Below the pieces are notes generated by a model that saw only the letters and a list, made by a program, of their open reading frames with translations, was not told where the DNA came from and did not search any database. Positions 43,836 to 54,812 of a stretch of 64,000 nucleotides of DNA are shown piece after piece. The DNA comes from Oscillospiraceae bacterium (GTDB lineage: Bacteria > Bacillota > Clostridia > Oscillospirales > Oscillospiraceae): assembly GCA_015068455.1 (NCBI GenBank), contig SVKO01000005.1, forward strand, positions 1-64,000, in the 5' to 3' direction. The number at the start of each line of letters is the position of its first letter. Position 1 is the stretch's first letter. The translations under genes and the position numbers were made by a program.

Positions 43836-45539
43836 ATGCTGGAAAACAAGAAACAGACGGCGCAGAGCGTCGATGATCAGCTTTTCGCGGCGCTGCAGCG
43901 CAATAAGCGCCGCCGCCGTCTGCGGATCTGGCTGACCGCCGGCGGGATCACCCTGGCGATCCTTCTTTTGATCGGCATGGCGGTGCATTCGCTGCGCAGA
44001 CGTGTGGATGAGAAATTCAACGCCGGCGCCTCGGACGTGCTCAGCTATACCGCCAGTACCGGCTCGATCAGCACGACCGTTTCCGGCACCGGCATTCTGG
44101 AAGATCTGGACCCGGAGGAGCTTCGCGTTCCCGACGGCGTGGAGGTCGAGGAGATCAAGGTCAGCGTCAATGATCCGGTGAAAAAGGGCGACATCATTGC
44201 AGAGCTGGACATGAGCACCGTGCTCAGCGCCATGTCTCAGGCGCAGAAGGCGCTGGATGACTTCGATCTGCAGCTGACAGAGGCCGGGGACGACGCCGTG
44301 GACGAGGGAATCAAGGCCGGCGTCAGCGGACGCGTGATGCGGATTTATTGCGCGGAGGGTGATGCGGTATCCGACTGCATGTATGCCAACGGATCGCTGA
44401 TGGTGCTGTCCACCGACGGTCTGCTGACGGGAAGGATCCCTGCAGGTCAGCTCCGGGCGGGCGATTCGGTCACACTCCAGCGCAACGACGGCAGCGAATA
44501 CCCCGGCCTGGTGGATTCGCTGGATGACGGCGAAGCCGTCGTCACGCTGGAGGATGACAAGGCGAATGACGGAGAAAAGGTATCGATCCTTGACGCGGAC
44601 GGGAATGTGCTTGCCTCCTGCGTTTTGGAGATCCGCAATCCGCTGCGGGTGACCGGCTTTGCCGGCAATGTGAAACGCATCAATGTGGACGTCGGCGACC
44701 GGGTCAGCGATTCCACGGAGGTCATCACTCTGTCCGATACGGAATACAGCGCCAATTATGAATCCATCCTGCGGCAGCGGAAGGAAAAGGAGGAGGAGCT
44801 GCAGCAGCTATTAAAACTGTCCCACGACGGCGCACTGCTTTCGCCCATTGACGGAACGGTCTGCTTTGTTCAGGAGCAGGAGGAAGATCAGGCGCAGCCC
44901 GTGATCCCGCTGGAAAAGGAAACGGACGAACCCCTGGTTTCCGTTTCGACCGATCGGCAGATGTGTCTGACCGTGAATGTGGACGAATCGGATATCCTGT
45001 CCCTCCGGGAGGGACAGACCGCGGAGCTCACCGTTGCGCCCGTCGGAGACGATCCTTTTCAGGGCACGGTTACGCAGATCGATCAGAGCGCCCAAAGCGT
45101 TTCCGGCGTGACCCTCTACCGTGCAAAAATCGTATTGGATAAGGCCAAGGGCATGCTGCCCGGCATGAGCGCCAAGGCGAAGATCCGCATCCAGGGTGTG
45201 GACAATACCATCATCATTCCCGTGGACGCAGTGCATCAGACCAGCGCCGCTGCCTTTGTCTATACCAGCTATGATCCCCAGGCAGGGGAGTACGGCGGTA
45301 AGGTGGAGGTCACCACGGGTCTGAAAAACGCAAATGAAGTGGAGATCACCTCCGGCCTGAAAGCCGGGGACGTGGTGTATTACACTGAGCGGGAGAAATT
45401 TGACCCGTGGGGCTTCGGCAGCTTCGGGTCCGGCTGGGATGCATCGTACGATTACGGCGAATATCCCGGCACAGCGGACGTCGGCAGTCCGGAGTGGCGA
45501 CAGTACTCCGGTCAGGGTTACGATGTGTCCGTTGGCTGA
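43836..45539 (+). CDS. MacA/HlyD-like adaptor protein of an ABC exporter
   Basis: 567 aa. A basic cytoplasmic N-terminus, a signal-anchor helix (about 28-50), then barrel-sandwich (about 70-115), a short helical hairpin region, and beta-barrel domains ending in the family motif GMSAKAKIRIQGVDNTIIIPVDAVH (about 445-470) and V-T-T-G-L-K. In Firmicutes such proteins extend from the membrane outward and assist MacB-like ATPase/permease pairs. It is the first gene of a four-gene run; the ATPase starts 11 bases after its stop. Confidence 0.88.
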   Translation: MLENKKQTAQSVDDQLFAALQRNKRRRRLRIWLTAGGITLAILLLIGMAVHSLRRRVDEKFNAGASDVLSYTASTGSISTTVSGTGILEDLDPEELRVPDGVEVEEIKVSVNDPVKKGDIIAELDMSTVLSAMSQAQKALDDFDLQLTEAGDDAVDEGIKAGVSGRVMRIYCAEGDAVSDCMYANGSLMVLSTDGLLTGRIPAGQLRAGDSVTLQRNDGSEYPGLVDSLDDGEAVVTLEDDKANDGEKVSILDADGNVLASCVLEIRNPLRVTGFAGNVKRINVDVGDRVSDSTEVITLSDTEYSANYESILRQRKEKEEELQQLLKLSHDGALLSPIDGTVCFVQEQEEDQAQPVIPLEKETDEPLVSVSTDRQMCLTVNVDESDILSLREGQTAELTVAPVGDDPFQGTVTQIDQSAQSVSGVTLYRAKIVLDKAKGMLPGMSAKAKIRIQGVDNTIIIPVDAVHQTSAAAFVYTSYDPQAGEYGGKVEVTTGLKNANEVEITSGLKAGDVVYYTEREKFDPWGFGSFGSGWDASYDYGEYPGTADVGSPEWRQYSGQGYDVSVG

Positions 45540-45550
45540 GGAGGTGCGCC

Positions 45551-46222
45551 GTGATCGATTTGAAAGACGTCAGCAAGGTCTACGCCATCGGCGATGAGCG
45601 GGTGCGCGCGCTGGACCATGCCACGATGCATATTTACCCCCATGAATTTGTCAGTGTGATCGGCCCCTCCGGCAGCGGTAAATCCACCCTCATGAACATC
45701 ATCGGCTGCCTGGATACCGCCGATGCGGGAATCTATTGCCTCGACGGGATCCCCATTGACAACTATTCCGAAAACGAGCTTGCCCGGGTCCGGAACCGCA
45801 AGATCGGCTTCATTTTTCAGAATTTCAATCTGATTTCCAAGCTGACTGCGGAGGAAAATGTGGAACTGCCTCTGATTTATCAGGGGGTGCGCCGGGGCGA
45901 GCGGATCGCGCGGACACGGGAGGCGCTGGAGCGGGTCGGCCTGTCCAAGCGGGCAAAGCATCTTCCCACGGAGCTCTCCGGCGGTCAGCAGCAGCGCGTC
46001 GCCATCGCACGCGCCATCGTCACCCGGCCTTCGCTTCTTCTGGCGGACGAGCCCACGGGCAACCTGGATTCACATACCAGCCGGGAGATCATGGATATTT
46101 TTCATGAGCTGCACGATCAGGGAAATACCATCGTCCTCATCACCCATGATCCGGACGTGGCAAAGCAGGCCGTCAGAAGCCTGCACATCCTCGACGGCAG
46201 AGTATCGGAGGTGCAGCTATGA
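45551..46222 (+). CDS. MacB/LolD-type ABC transporter ATPase
   Basis: 223 aa from GTG 45551 (GAGGAGGT just upstream); the longer frame to 45407 runs inside the previous gene. Walker [10 protein letters not shown], signature LSGGQQQRV, Walker B LLLADEPTGNLD and switch ITHDP. The DEPTGNLD form is typical of the MacB/LolD/FtsE group. It overlaps the permease gene by 4 bases. Confidence 0.95.
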   Translation: MIDLKDVSKVYAIGDERVRALDHATMHIYPHEFVSVIGPSGSGKSTLMNIIGCLDTADAGIYCLDGIPIDNYSENELARVRNRKIGFIFQNFNLISKLTAEENVELPLIYQGVRRGERIARTREALERVGLSKRAKHLPTELSGGQQQRVAIARAIVTRPSLLLADEPTGNLDSHTSREIMDIFHELHDQGNTIVLITHDPDVAKQAVRSLHILDGRVSEVQL

Positions 46223-47412
46223 TCACCGCGTTCCGCATGGCCCTTCGGTCCATCTCCGGCAACAAAATGCGCGCCGCGCTGACCATGCTTGGCATCGTCA
46301 TCGGCGTGATGACCCTTGTGGTGCTTGTGAGTCTTGTCAACAGTGCCACCGACTCCGTTACCGACGCTGTCAGCAGCCTCGGCACCGACCTTCTGACCGT
46401 CAACGTGACCGACGACAAGGGCCAGCCGCTGGATTCTGCCACGCTGTCTCAGTGGGCTCAGGACGAGCCTGCCATCGGCGCCATCGCACCCTACGCGACC
46501 ATCAACGCCACAGCCAAGCATGACGCGGAAAACGGCAGCATGACCGTCTACGGTACCACCAGTTCCTACTATGAAATTGAGGGCCTGAAGCTGTTAATGG
46601 GCCGGTTTATAAAAATGACGGATGTGGATAACCATACCCGCGTCTGCGTCATCAATAAAACTGCGGCGGAGGAACTGATCGGCTACGTCGACTGCATCGG
46701 TGAGGAGATTTCCATCAACGGATCGAAAGCCACCGTTGTCGGCGTCCTGGAAAATGACGATCAATCCCTGACCGCCATGTTCACCGCGGGCAGCATGATC
46801 GGCTATGTCCCCTTTACAACGCTGCCCAGGCTTACCGATACGCAGAATACGGATGTCACGACCTTCTGCGCCGCCCCCGCCGCCGGGGTCACCGTCGATG
46901 ATGCCAGGGCTGCCCTGGACCGCCGCCTTCTGGCGCGGTTTGACGAGGACGACGAAGCATATGCCGTGACCTCGCTGGATATTATTGAGGAGGCCATGGG
47001 TGACATCACGTCCGTTTTGTCGATCCTGCTGGGCTCCATCGCGGCCGTTTCTCTGCTTGTGGGCGGCATCGGTATCATGAATATCATGCTGGTCACCGTC
47101 ACCGAGCGCACCCGTGAGATCGGCGTACGCAAGGCCATCGGGGCCAGCCGCGGCACCATATTGCGTCAGTTTTTGATCGAAGCCATCGTGCTGTGCATGA
47201 TCGGCTGCGCCATCGGCATTTTCCTGTCCTGGACGATCCTGCGTATGGTCACCGTCATTACTTCCAGTCTGCAGATGAAGTTCCGGCTCCAGGCCAACGT
47301 TGTTTGGATCTCTGTGCTGTTCTGCTTCCTGATCGGACTGATCTTCGGCCTGTATCCGGCAAACAAAGCGGCCAAGATGAAGCCCATCGATGCGCTGCAT
47401 TATAACGGCTGA
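46219..47412 (+). CDS. MacB-like (FtsX-family) ABC transporter permease
   Basis: 397 aa with four membrane helices: one at the N-terminus (about 20-40), a large outside MacB-type domain (about 45-255), then three helices with the NIMLVTVTERTREIGVRKAIGA coupling motif. Such transporters move peptides, lipoproteins or antibiotics outward or act as mechanotransmitters rather than classic pumps. Confidence 0.94.
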   Translation: MITAFRMALRSISGNKMRAALTMLGIVIGVMTLVVLVSLVNSATDSVTDAVSSLGTDLLTVNVTDDKGQPLDSATLSQWAQDEPAIGAIAPYATINATAKHDAENGSMTVYGTTSSYYEIEGLKLLMGRFIKMTDVDNHTRVCVINKTAAEELIGYVDCIGEEISINGSKATVVGVLENDDQSLTAMFTAGSMIGYVPFTTLPRLTDTQNTDVTTFCAAPAAGVTVDDARAALDRRLLARFDEDDEAYAVTSLDIIEEAMGDITSVLSILLGSIAAVSLLVGGIGIMNIMLVTVTERTREIGVRKAIGASRGTILRQFLIEAIVLCMIGCAIGIFLSWTILRMVTVITSSLQMKFRLQANVVWISVLFCFLIGLIFGLYPANKAAKMKPIDALHYNG

Positions 47413-47425
47413 GGGAGGGGACGAG

Positions 47426-49558
47426 ATGAAAAAACGAAGAATCAAATCCATCCTTTGGTCCTGTGGGCTCCTGCTTCTGGTGGTTTTCCTGGCCTGCGTT
47501 CCTCTTCTCATGGAGCTTGGCGCCGGGGCGTCCGCCGGCGGGCCGAGCATCGTCAGCGCGCAGGCGGAAATCGGCAGCATTCCCACGGATCTGGCCTGCG
47601 CCGGCAGCCTCTGTCAGCAGGATAGCATTGAGATTGACGCCCCCAAGGGCGTTATGCTCCGGGAAATGCTGATCGAGGACGGTCAGCATATCGCCAAGGA
47701 CCAAATCCTTGCCAAAGTCGACCGGGTATCCGTTATGAGCACCATTGCCCGCGTTCAGCAGACGCTGGAACTGCTGAACGGGCAGATCGAAGAAGCCTCC
47801 GATCAGAAGGAGAGAAGCAAACTGCGCTGCCCCGCCGGCGGCAGGGTGATGGCGATTTACTGTGAAAGCGGCGACGATGTCCGGGATGTCATGCTTTCCC
47901 ATGGCGCCCTGGCGATCCTGTCTCTGGACGGGATGCTGTCCGTGCGCATTTCCACGGATCAAGCGGTTTCCGTGGGCGATGAGGTCTTCGTCGTTCTTTC
48001 GGACGGAACGAAACGATCCGGTCGCGTGGAATCCGCGCTGGCTGGACTCATCAGCGTGACGCTGAGCGACGAGGATGCCGCGCTGGGCCAAAGCGTCCGT
48101 GTGGAGGATCTGCACGGGGAAACGCTTGGCTCCGGCGAGCTGCGCGCCCACAGTGAATGGCGTGCCGCCGCATCGTCCGGCGTCGTTGATGCGCTGAATG
48201 CCGAAGTGGGGGAAGTCCTCGAGGAAGGCGACCCGGTTTTGACCGTCACCGGGGCAAACAGCGTGGAATACGAACGTCTGTGCGCCTGCCATCGGGTTTA
48301 TGAGGACATGCTCACGGAGCTGTTCGTCCTCTATCAGGAAAAGACCGTAAAAGCGCCTGAAAGCGGTGTGGTTTCGGTCCCGGAGGATACCGACGCATTT
48401 ATGCTCTGCGCCGGTGATGCAGAACCCGAGCTTTATCTGCTTGCCAACGCGCCGGACGGCAACGACGAAGCCGTCTATGTGAATTTTGCAGGCATCGTGA
48501 CGGCGATCGGGGATGACGGCCTGTCCATGAATATGCGGCCGACGCCCCTGACTGTGGAAGATTATCTTACGGTTTCCGTCTCGCAGGATGAGATGACCGT
48601 GCCCATGGTCAATGCCGTTGATCCGTCTGCGCCGGTGTTTTTCCGGCAGGATGGCGCCTGGGTGCAGGGTTCCGCTGCGGAGATCGCCGTGGGGGATGTT
48701 CTGCTCTTTGCCTATGCTGACAATCCGGACCAGCCGGTGTGGATCGTACGCCTGGATCATACAGAGCCGCCGCCCGACAATCCCGATCAGCCCGATCAAC
48801 CAGACCAACCTGACCAGCCGGGTCAGCCGGATCAGCCTTCGCAGCCCCAGAATCCGGAGGTCCAGCCGATGCCGGGCTATCCCGGCATGCCGTTTGATCC
48901 GTCCGCCTATGCGGATCTGTTTTCCGGCGGCTACGGGAGTTATTATCCCGATTTGGGGAGCTTTTACGGCACAATGGACCCGTCCCAGTATGCGATGACG
49001 CCGGCCCAGGAGGCTGCGCAGGAGCTCTATACCCAGGAGCGCACGCAGTTTATGACCGTGACGCCCCAGGAAACCATGCGTCTGGATGTTTCCGTCGATG
49101 AGATGGACATTCGACTGCTCAGCCCGGGGCAAAAGGCCATCGTCACCTTGGACGCGCTCCCCGGCAGATCTTACGTGACAGGGATCGATAAAATCGATAC
49201 CGTCGGACACAATGCGGGTGGCAGCAGCAAATTCAATGTGAGCATGACCTTGGAGCGCACGGACGGGATGCTGGACGGCATGAACGCTTCGGCAATCATA
49301 CCGCTTAAAACCTGTGAAAACGTCCTGATGGTCCCTGTGGAGGCTCTGGTGGAGATCGGTGATAAAACATACGTCTATCGCGCCTACGACCAGCGCATGG
49401 GACTGACCGGCCTCACGGAGGTGACAACGGGCATATCCGACGGGAATACCGCGCAGATCCTCTCCGGGCTGTCCGCCGGAGATACGGTGTGGTACGAGTC
49501 CTATGACCGGTTCGAACAGTCGAACAAAGTGGAGCGGCCCAAGGGACGCTTCGGATAA
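47426..49558 (+). CDS. Second, enlarged HlyD/MacA-like adaptor protein
   Basis: 710 aa from ATG 47426 (GGGAGGGGACG upstream). A signal-anchor helix (about 8-28) leads to a biotinyl-lipoyl-like part, a middle region, a D-Q-P repeat linker (about residues 450-478), a Gly/Tyr/Pro-rich stretch, and a C-terminal barrel with DVSVDEMDIRLLSPGQKAIVTLDALPG and ...NVLMVPVEALVEIGDKTYVYRAYD, as in adaptor proteins. It is unusual to find two adaptors flanking one ATPase/permease pair, and this one carries extra linker sequence that could span the cell wall. Same operon as the preceding three genes. Confidence 0.82.
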   Translation: MKKRRIKSILWSCGLLLLVVFLACVPLLMELGAGASAGGPSIVSAQAEIGSIPTDLACAGSLCQQDSIEIDAPKGVMLREMLIEDGQHIAKDQILAKVDRVSVMSTIARVQQTLELLNGQIEEASDQKERSKLRCPAGGRVMAIYCESGDDVRDVMLSHGALAILSLDGMLSVRISTDQAVSVGDEVFVVLSDGTKRSGRVESALAGLISVTLSDEDAALGQSVRVEDLHGETLGSGELRAHSEWRAAASSGVVDALNAEVGEVLEEGDPVLTVTGANSVEYERLCACHRVYEDMLTELFVLYQEKTVKAPESGVVSVPEDTDAFMLCAGDAEPELYLLANAPDGNDEAVYVNFAGIVTAIGDDGLSMNMRPTPLTVEDYLTVSVSQDEMTVPMVNAVDPSAPVFFRQDGAWVQGSAAEIAVGDVLLFAYADNPDQPVWIVRLDHTEPPPDNPDQPDQPDQPDQPGQPDQPSQPQNPEVQPMPGYPGMPFDPSAYADLFSGGYGSYYPDLGSFYGTMDPSQYAMTPAQEAAQELYTQERTQFMTVTPQETMRLDVSVDEMDIRLLSPGQKAIVTLDALPGRSYVTGIDKIDTVGHNAGGSSKFNVSMTLERTDGMLDGMNASAIIPLKTCENVLMVPVEALVEIGDKTYVYRAYDQRMGLTGLTEVTTGISDGNTAQILSGLSAGDTVWYESYDRFEQSNKVERPKGRFG
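48773..48855 (+). repeat. Asp-Gln-Pro coding repeat
   Basis: Imperfect 9-base units coding P-D-Q triplets (about eight) inside the second adaptor gene. Low-complexity, wall-spanning type linker. Confidence 0.85.
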
Positions 49559-49560
49559 TA

Positions 49561-49596
49561 AAAAGACCCGGAAGGAATGATCCTTCCGGGTCTTTT
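49561..49596. terminator. Bidirectional terminator between exporter and purine operons
   Basis: A 16-bp stem AAAAGACCCGGAAGGA/TCCTTCCGGGTCTTTT (49561-49576 with 49581-49596) with an ATGA loop carries A and T runs in the stem itself. It serves both the + exporter operon and the - purine operon. Confidence 0.92.
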
Positions 49597-49603
49597 ATGC
49601 GGT

Positions 49604-51106
49604 TCAGACCTCCGTGGTGTTGGCACGGAGGGTGACGTCATGTGCGCCGCCCTCGACGATGCTGACGGAGGAGACCAGGGTCAGTCTGGCCTTTTGCTGG
49701 AGTTCGGGGATGGTCAGCGCGCCGCAGTTGCACATGGTGGAGCGGACCTTGGAGAGGGTCTGCCGCACATTGTCTGCCAGCTTGCCGGCATAGGGAACAA
49801 AACTGTCCACGCCCTCCTCAAAGGAGAGCTTTTTGTTGCCGCCCAGGTCGTAGCGCTGCCAGTTGCGGGCGCGGTTGGAGCCCTCGCCCCAGTATTCCTT
49901 CATGAGCGTGCCGCCCACGTTGACCTTCATGGAGGGGCTTTCATCGAAGCGGGCAAAATAGCGGCCCAGCATGATGAAATCCGCGCCCATGGCCAGGGCC
50001 AGGGTGATGTGGTGATCGTGGACGATGCCGCCGTCGGAGCATACGGGCACGTAGACGCCGGTCTCGGCATAATACTCGTCTCTGGCCTTGCAGACGTCGA
50101 TCAGCGCCGTGGCCTGGCCGCGGCCGATGCCCTTGGTCTCACGGGTGATGCAGATGGAGCCGCCGCCGATGCCGACCTTGACGAAGTCGGCGCCGCAGTC
50201 CGCCAGGAAGCGGAAGCCGTCGGCGTCCACCACGTTGCCCGCGCCGACCTTGACGCTGTCGCCGTAGTTTTCGCGGATCCAGGCAATGGTGCGCTTCTGC
50301 CATTCCGAGAAGCCCTCGGAGGAGTCGATGCACAGCACGTCGACGCCCGCCGCCAGCAGGGCCGGAACGCGCTCGGCGTAGTCGCGGGTGTTGATGCCAG
50401 CGCCGACCACATAGCGCTTTTCCGCGTCGAGCATTTCCAGGGGGTTCTGCTTGTGCTCTTCATAGTCCTTGCGGAAAACGAAGTAGCACAGCTTGCCGTC
50501 CTTGTCGACGATGGGCAGGGAATTGAGCTTGTGATCCCAGATGATGTCGTTGGCCTCCTTGAGGGTGGTTCCCTCCGGCGCGATGATCAGCTGATCCAGC
50601 GGCGTCATGAAGGAGGATACCTTTTCTTCCGGAGACATGCGGCTGACGCGGTAGTCGCGGCTGGTAACGATGCCCAGGAGCCTGCCGCCTGCGGTGCCGT
50701 CGTCGGTGACGGCGACGGTGGAATGGCCGGTGCGCGCCTTGAGCTCCAGAATATCAGCCAGGGTCTTGTCGGGGCTGATGTTGGAGTTGGAGCGGACAAA
50801 GCCGGCCTTGTAACGCTTGACGGAGGCGACCATAGCGGCTTCGTCCTCGATGGACTGGGAGCCGTAGATAAAGGACACGCCGCCCTCTCTTGCCAGGGCA
50901 ATGGCCAGCTTTTCGCCGGAAACGGACTGCATGATGGCCGAAACCATGGGGATCTTCAGGCTGATTGCGGGGGTTTCGCCCTTGCGGTAGCGCACCAGCG
51001 GCGTTTCAAGGGAAACGGCGGAGGGTACGCATTCTCCGGAAGAGAAGCCCGGAACCAGCAGGTATTCGTTGAACGTATGGGAAGGTTCGGGATAATAATA
51101 GGCCAT
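49604..51106 (-). CDS. guaB: IMP dehydrogenase
   Basis: Oxidises IMP to XMP with NAD+, toward GMP. 500 aa. The catalytic loop [13 protein letters not shown] carries Cys319, and two CBS domains (about 100-225) are inserted in the barrel. The [12 protein letters not shown] and SDGGI motifs bind IMP. It is the last gene of the purine operon, 10 bases after purL, so adenylate and guanylate branches are biased together toward GMP by this operon; purA/purB are not present. Confidence 0.95.
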   Translation of the reverse strand: MAYYYPEPSHTFNEYLLVPGFSSGECVPSAVSLETPLVRYRKGETPAISLKIPMVSAIMQSVSGEKLAIALAREGGVSFIYGSQSIEDEAAMVASVKRYKAGFVRSNSNISPDKTLADILELKARTGHSTVAVTDDGTAGGRLLGIVTSRDYRVSRMSPEEKVSSFMTPLDQLIIAPEGTTLKEANDIIWDHKLNSLPIVDKDGKLCYFVFRKDYEEHKQNPLEMLDAEKRYVVGAGINTRDYAERVPALLAAGVDVLCIDSSEGFSEWQKRTIAWIRENYGDSVKVGAGNVVDADGFRFLADCGADFVKVGIGGGSICITRETKGIGRGQATALIDVCKARDEYYAETGVYVPVCSDGGIVHDHHITLALAMGADFIMLGRYFARFDESPSMKVNVGGTLMKEYWGEGSNRARNWQRYDLGGNKKLSFEEGVDSFVPYAGKLADNVRQTLSKVRSTMCNCGALTIPELQQKARLTLVSSVSIVEGGAHDVTLRANTTEV

Positions 51107-51116
51107 GGCTGCTACC

Positions 51117-54100
51117 TCACTTAAAGTATTTCACAGCGGATTCAAACATATGGATATTATAATTGCCCGGAACGTTTTTGTAAAGACCTGATCCGGTTCG
51201 TTCGCTGTGACCCATTTTGCCGAGTACGCGGCCGTCGGGACTGGTAATGCCCTCAATGGCATAGATGGAGCCGTTGGGATTGAAATGAATGTCCGTGGTG
51301 GCCTGACCGGTCAGATCGACGTACTGGGTAGCGATCTGTCCGCGCTGCGCCAGCTCCAGGACCTGGTCCTCCGTGGCCAGGAATCTGCCCTCGCCATGGG
51401 AGATCGGCACGCAGAATACGTCGCCCACGTTGGTCATCGCCAGCCAGGGAGAGCGGTTCGAGGCGATCCTGGTGCGGACCATGCGGGACTGGTGCCGTCC
51501 GATGGTATTGAAGGTCAGGGTGGGGAAGGAGGCGTCGGCGTCCAGGATCTTGCCGTAGGGCACAAGGCCCAGCTTGATCAGCGCCTGGAACCCGTTGCAG
51601 ATGCCGAGCATCAGACCGTCGCGGCGGTCGAGCAGAGCGGTGACCTCCTCGCGGATGGCGCCGGAACGGAAGAATGCGGTGATGAATTTACCGGAACCGT
51701 CGGGCTCGTCGCCGCCGGAGAAGCCGCCGGGCAGGAAGATGATCTGTGACTGCTTGACCAGCGCGGAGAATTCCTCCACACTGCGGGCAATATCCTCGGC
51801 GCTGCGGTTGCGGATGACAAAAATCTCCGCCTTGGCGCCGGCGTCCTCCACCATGCGGGCGGAGTCATATTCGCAGTTCGTGCCGGGGAAGACCGGGATC
51901 AGCACCTGGGGCTTGGCCACACGCACGGCCGGGGAGGGATAGGACGCGCAGGGACTGGACACGGTCTGCACCGGAACGTCCGGGGCGGCAATGTTGCAGG
52001 GATAGATGGGCTCGAGGGTGTTCTCATACAACCGGAGCAGCTCGTCCGCACGAACGGACTGCATGCCGCAGGAGAAAACGCCGTCGTCGGTGGTTCGGCC
52101 GATGACAAGACCGATCTGTTCGCCGGGCGCCATCTCCAGGACAAAACCGCCATAGGCATAGCCGAACAGGGTCTGCATGGGGATCTTGTCGGAGAAACGT
52201 ACGCCCAGGCCGTTGCCGAAGGCCATTTTCATCGCGGCCTCGGCGGGACCGCCGAAACCGGGGGTATAGGCCGAGAGCACCTTACCGGCGCGCATGAGCT
52301 CCGTCACACGGTTGAAAATCCGCAGCAGGGAATCGGTCTCGGGAAGACCGTTCTCGTCAAGATCAGGCGCCAGAAGGCAGACGGTATGGCCGGAGGTCTT
52401 GAATTCGTTGGAGACGATGTTCTGCTCCTTCTCCGTGGTGACGGCGAAGGAAACAAGGGTGGGGGGCACGTCCAGGGATTCAAAAGAACCGGACATGGAG
52501 TCCTTGCCGCCAATGGCGGCGATCTTCAGATCCTTCTGGGCCTCAAACGCGCCGAGAAGCGCTGCCACGGGCTGGCCCCAGCGCTCCGGATCCTGGGCGA
52601 CCTTATGGAAGTATTCCTGGAAGGTCAGGTACACGTCCTTGAAAGCGGCGCCGGTGGCCACCAGCTTTGCCGCGGATTCCACCACGGCCAGGTAAGCGCC
52701 GTGATAGGGGCTTTTTTCCGTCAGCTCGGGATTGTAGCCCCAGGACATGAGGGAGCAGTCGTCCGTATGGCCGTGCTCCAGGCTGACCTTGTGGACCATA
52801 GCCTGGATCGGGGTGTGCTGAAGTCTCCCGCCGAAGGGCATAAGCACCGTGCCGGCGCCGATGGTGGAGTCGAACCGCTCGGACAGGCCGCGGCGGGAGC
52901 AGGTGTTGAGATCGGACGCCACACGGCGGATCTCATCTTCAAATTTGCCGGTGACTTTTTTGTCAAATGCGTTGGGCGCGGGGACGTGGACGCGGATGTG
53001 CTTTTCCGCGCCGTTGGAGTTCAGGAAGCTGCGTTCAATGTCTACGATGGTGCTGCCGTTCCAGAACATGCGGAGCCTGGGCTGTTTTGTGACCTCGGCG
53101 ACGACGGTCGCCTCCAGGTTTTCAGCGTCAGCCAGCTGCAGGAACCGCTTCACGTCCTTCTTTGCCACGACCACAGCCATGCGCTCCTGGGATTCGGAGA
53201 TGGCAAGCTCAGTGCCGTCCAGGCCCTCATATTTCTTGGGAACCTTGTCGAGCTGGATGTCCAGCCCGTCGGCCAGCTCGCCGATGGCGACGGACACGCC
53301 GCCGGCGCCGAAATCGTTGCACCGCTTGATCATCAGCGTGGCTTCGGCATTGCGGAACAGGCGCTGAAGCTTGCGCTCCTCGGGGGCGTTGCCCTTCTGA
53401 ACCTCCGCGCCGCAGGTCTCCAGGGAGTGGAGATTGTGGCTCTTGGAGGAACCCGTTGCGCCGCCGCAGCCGTCGCGGCCGGTACGGCCGCCCAGCAGGA
53501 TCACCTGATCGCCGGGGGCGGGGCGCTCGCGGCGCACGCTGGACTCGGGAACCGCGGCGATGACGGCGCCGATCTCCATGCGTTTGGCGGCATAGCCGGG
53601 ATGATAGAGCTCGTCCACGATGCCTGTGGCCAGACCGATCTGGTTGCCGTAGGAGCTGTAGCCCGCGGCGGCGGTGGTGACCAGCTTGCGCTGGGGCAGC
53701 TTGCCGGGCAGCGTCTTGGAAACGGGGACGCGGGGATCCGCGGCGCCGGTGACGCGCATGGCGGCGTACACGTAGGCGCGGCTGGCCAGGGGATCGCGGA
53801 TCGCGCCGCCGATGCAGGTGGCGGCGCCGCCGAAGGGCTCGATCTCTGTGGGATGGTTGTGGGTCTCGTTTTTGAACAGGAGCAGCCAGGGCTCCTCCTT
53901 GCCGTCTACGGTGACCGTCATCTTGACGGTGCAGGCGTTGATCTCTTCGGACTCGTCAAGCTTGTCCAGTTCGCCGGTTTTGCGCAGATATTTGGCGGCC
54001 AGCGTGCCGATGTCCATAAGATTGACGGGCTTTTCTCTGCCGATGGCCTTCCGGGTGGCCAGATAGTCCTGATACGCTGCCTGGAGGATCGGATCGTCAA

Positions 54101-54803
54101 AGGCGATCTCGTCGATGGTGGTCAGGAAGGTGGTATGGCGGCAATGGTCGGACCAGTAGGTATCGAGCATGCGCACCTCGGTGATGGTGGGGCAGCGTCC
54201 CTGGGTGCGGAAATAGTTCTGACAGAAGGCGATATCGTCCAGATCCATGGCAAGGCCAAGGGAATCGATCATGGCCTGAAGCCCGTCGCGGTCAAGATCC
54301 AGGAAGTCGTCGAGGACGGCGACCGTGGTGGGGATATTCGTTGTCATTTCCAGCGTGTCGGGCAGTTCCAGACTGGCTTTTCTGGCCTCCACGGGATTGA
54401 TGACGTGGCGCTCAATGGTCTCGATATCGGTTTTGCGAAGATTGCCGGTCAGCACGTAGACCTTTGCCGTGCGCACCAGCGGACGTTCGCCCTGGGAAAT
54501 GATTTGGATACACTGTGCGGCGGAGTCAGCACGCTGATCAAACTGTCCGGGCAGATATTCCACGGCGAAAACCGTACCTTCGGCATTGAGCTCCCGGCTG
54601 ACGGTATCCACCTGGGGTTCGGAAAAGACGGTGCCGATGCACTGCTCGAAAAGCGCGGGATCGATGTGCTCGACGTCATAGCGGTTCAGAATCCGCACGC
54701 CGCGCAGGGACCGGATCTGCAAAAGCTCTCTGGCTTCCTGCAGAAGCTCTTTCGCTTCATGTGCCAGCTCCGGCTTCTTTTCCACATATACGCGGTATAC
54801 CAT
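51117..54803 (-). CDS. purL: Phosphoribosylformylglycinamidine synthase, single-chain
   Basis: Converts FGAR to FGAM with ATP and glutamine. 1228 aa: an N-terminal PurS-like part, a tandem PurL synthetase core ([12 protein letters not shown] near residue 210 and GGKDSMSG near 765) and a C-terminal class I glutaminase with nucleophile Cys1069 in GICNGFQ and [10 protein letters not shown] near 970. Many Gram-positives split this into PurS/PurQ/PurL; the one-piece clostridial type is seen here. Confidence 0.97.
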   Translation of the reverse strand: MVYRVYVEKKPELAHEAKELLQEARELLQIRSLRGVRILNRYDVEHIDPALFEQCIGTVFSEPQVDTVSRELNAEGTVFAVEYLPGQFDQRADSAAQCIQIISQGERPLVRTAKVYVLTGNLRKTDIETIERHVINPVEARKASLELPDTLEMTTNIPTTVAVLDDFLDLDRDGLQAMIDSLGLAMDLDDIAFCQNYFRTQGRCPTITEVRMLDTYWSDHCRHTTFLTTIDEIAFDDPILQAAYQDYLATRKAIGREKPVNLMDIGTLAAKYLRKTGELDKLDESEEINACTVKMTVTVDGKEEPWLLLFKNETHNHPTEIEPFGGAATCIGGAIRDPLASRAYVYAAMRVTGAADPRVPVSKTLPGKLPQRKLVTTAAAGYSSYGNQIGLATGIVDELYHPGYAAKRMEIGAVIAAVPESSVRRERPAPGDQVILLGGRTGRDGCGGATGSSKSHNLHSLETCGAEVQKGNAPEERKLQRLFRNAEATLMIKRCNDFGAGGVSVAIGELADGLDIQLDKVPKKYEGLDGTELAISESQERMAVVVAKKDVKRFLQLADAENLEATVVAEVTKQPRLRMFWNGSTIVDIERSFLNSNGAEKHIRVHVPAPNAFDKKVTGKFEDEIRRVASDLNTCSRRGLSERFDSTIGAGTVLMPFGGRLQHTPIQAMVHKVSLEHGHTDDCSLMSWGYNPELTEKSPYHGAYLAVVESAAKLVATGAAFKDVYLTFQEYFHKVAQDPERWGQPVAALLGAFEAQKDLKIAAIGGKDSMSGSFESLDVPPTLVSFAVTTEKEQNIVSNEFKTSGHTVCLLAPDLDENGLPETDSLLRIFNRVTELMRAGKVLSAYTPGFGGPAEAAMKMAFGNGLGVRFSDKIPMQTLFGYAYGGFVLEMAPGEQIGLVIGRTTDDGVFSCGMQSVRADELLRLYENTLEPIYPCNIAAPDVPVQTVSSPCASYPSPAVRVAKPQVLIPVFPGTNCEYDSARMVEDAGAKAEIFVIRNRSAEDIARSVEEFSALVKQSQIIFLPGGFSGGDEPDGSGKFITAFFRSGAIREEVTALLDRRDGLMLGICNGFQALIKLGLVPYGKILDADASFPTLTFNTIGRHQSRMVRTRIASNRSPWLAMTNVGDVFCVPISHGEGRFLATEDQVLELAQRGQIATQYVDLTGQATTDIHFNPNGSIYAIEGITSPDGRVLGKMGHSERTGSGLYKNVPGNYNIHMFESAVKYFK

Positions 54804-54812
54804 AGGGCCTCC

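Noticed and set aside
45407-45550. N-terminal extension of the MacB-like ATPase
   Set aside because: It lies wholly within the adaptor gene and is basic and low in similarity; GTG 45551 with GAGGAGGT is the evident start.
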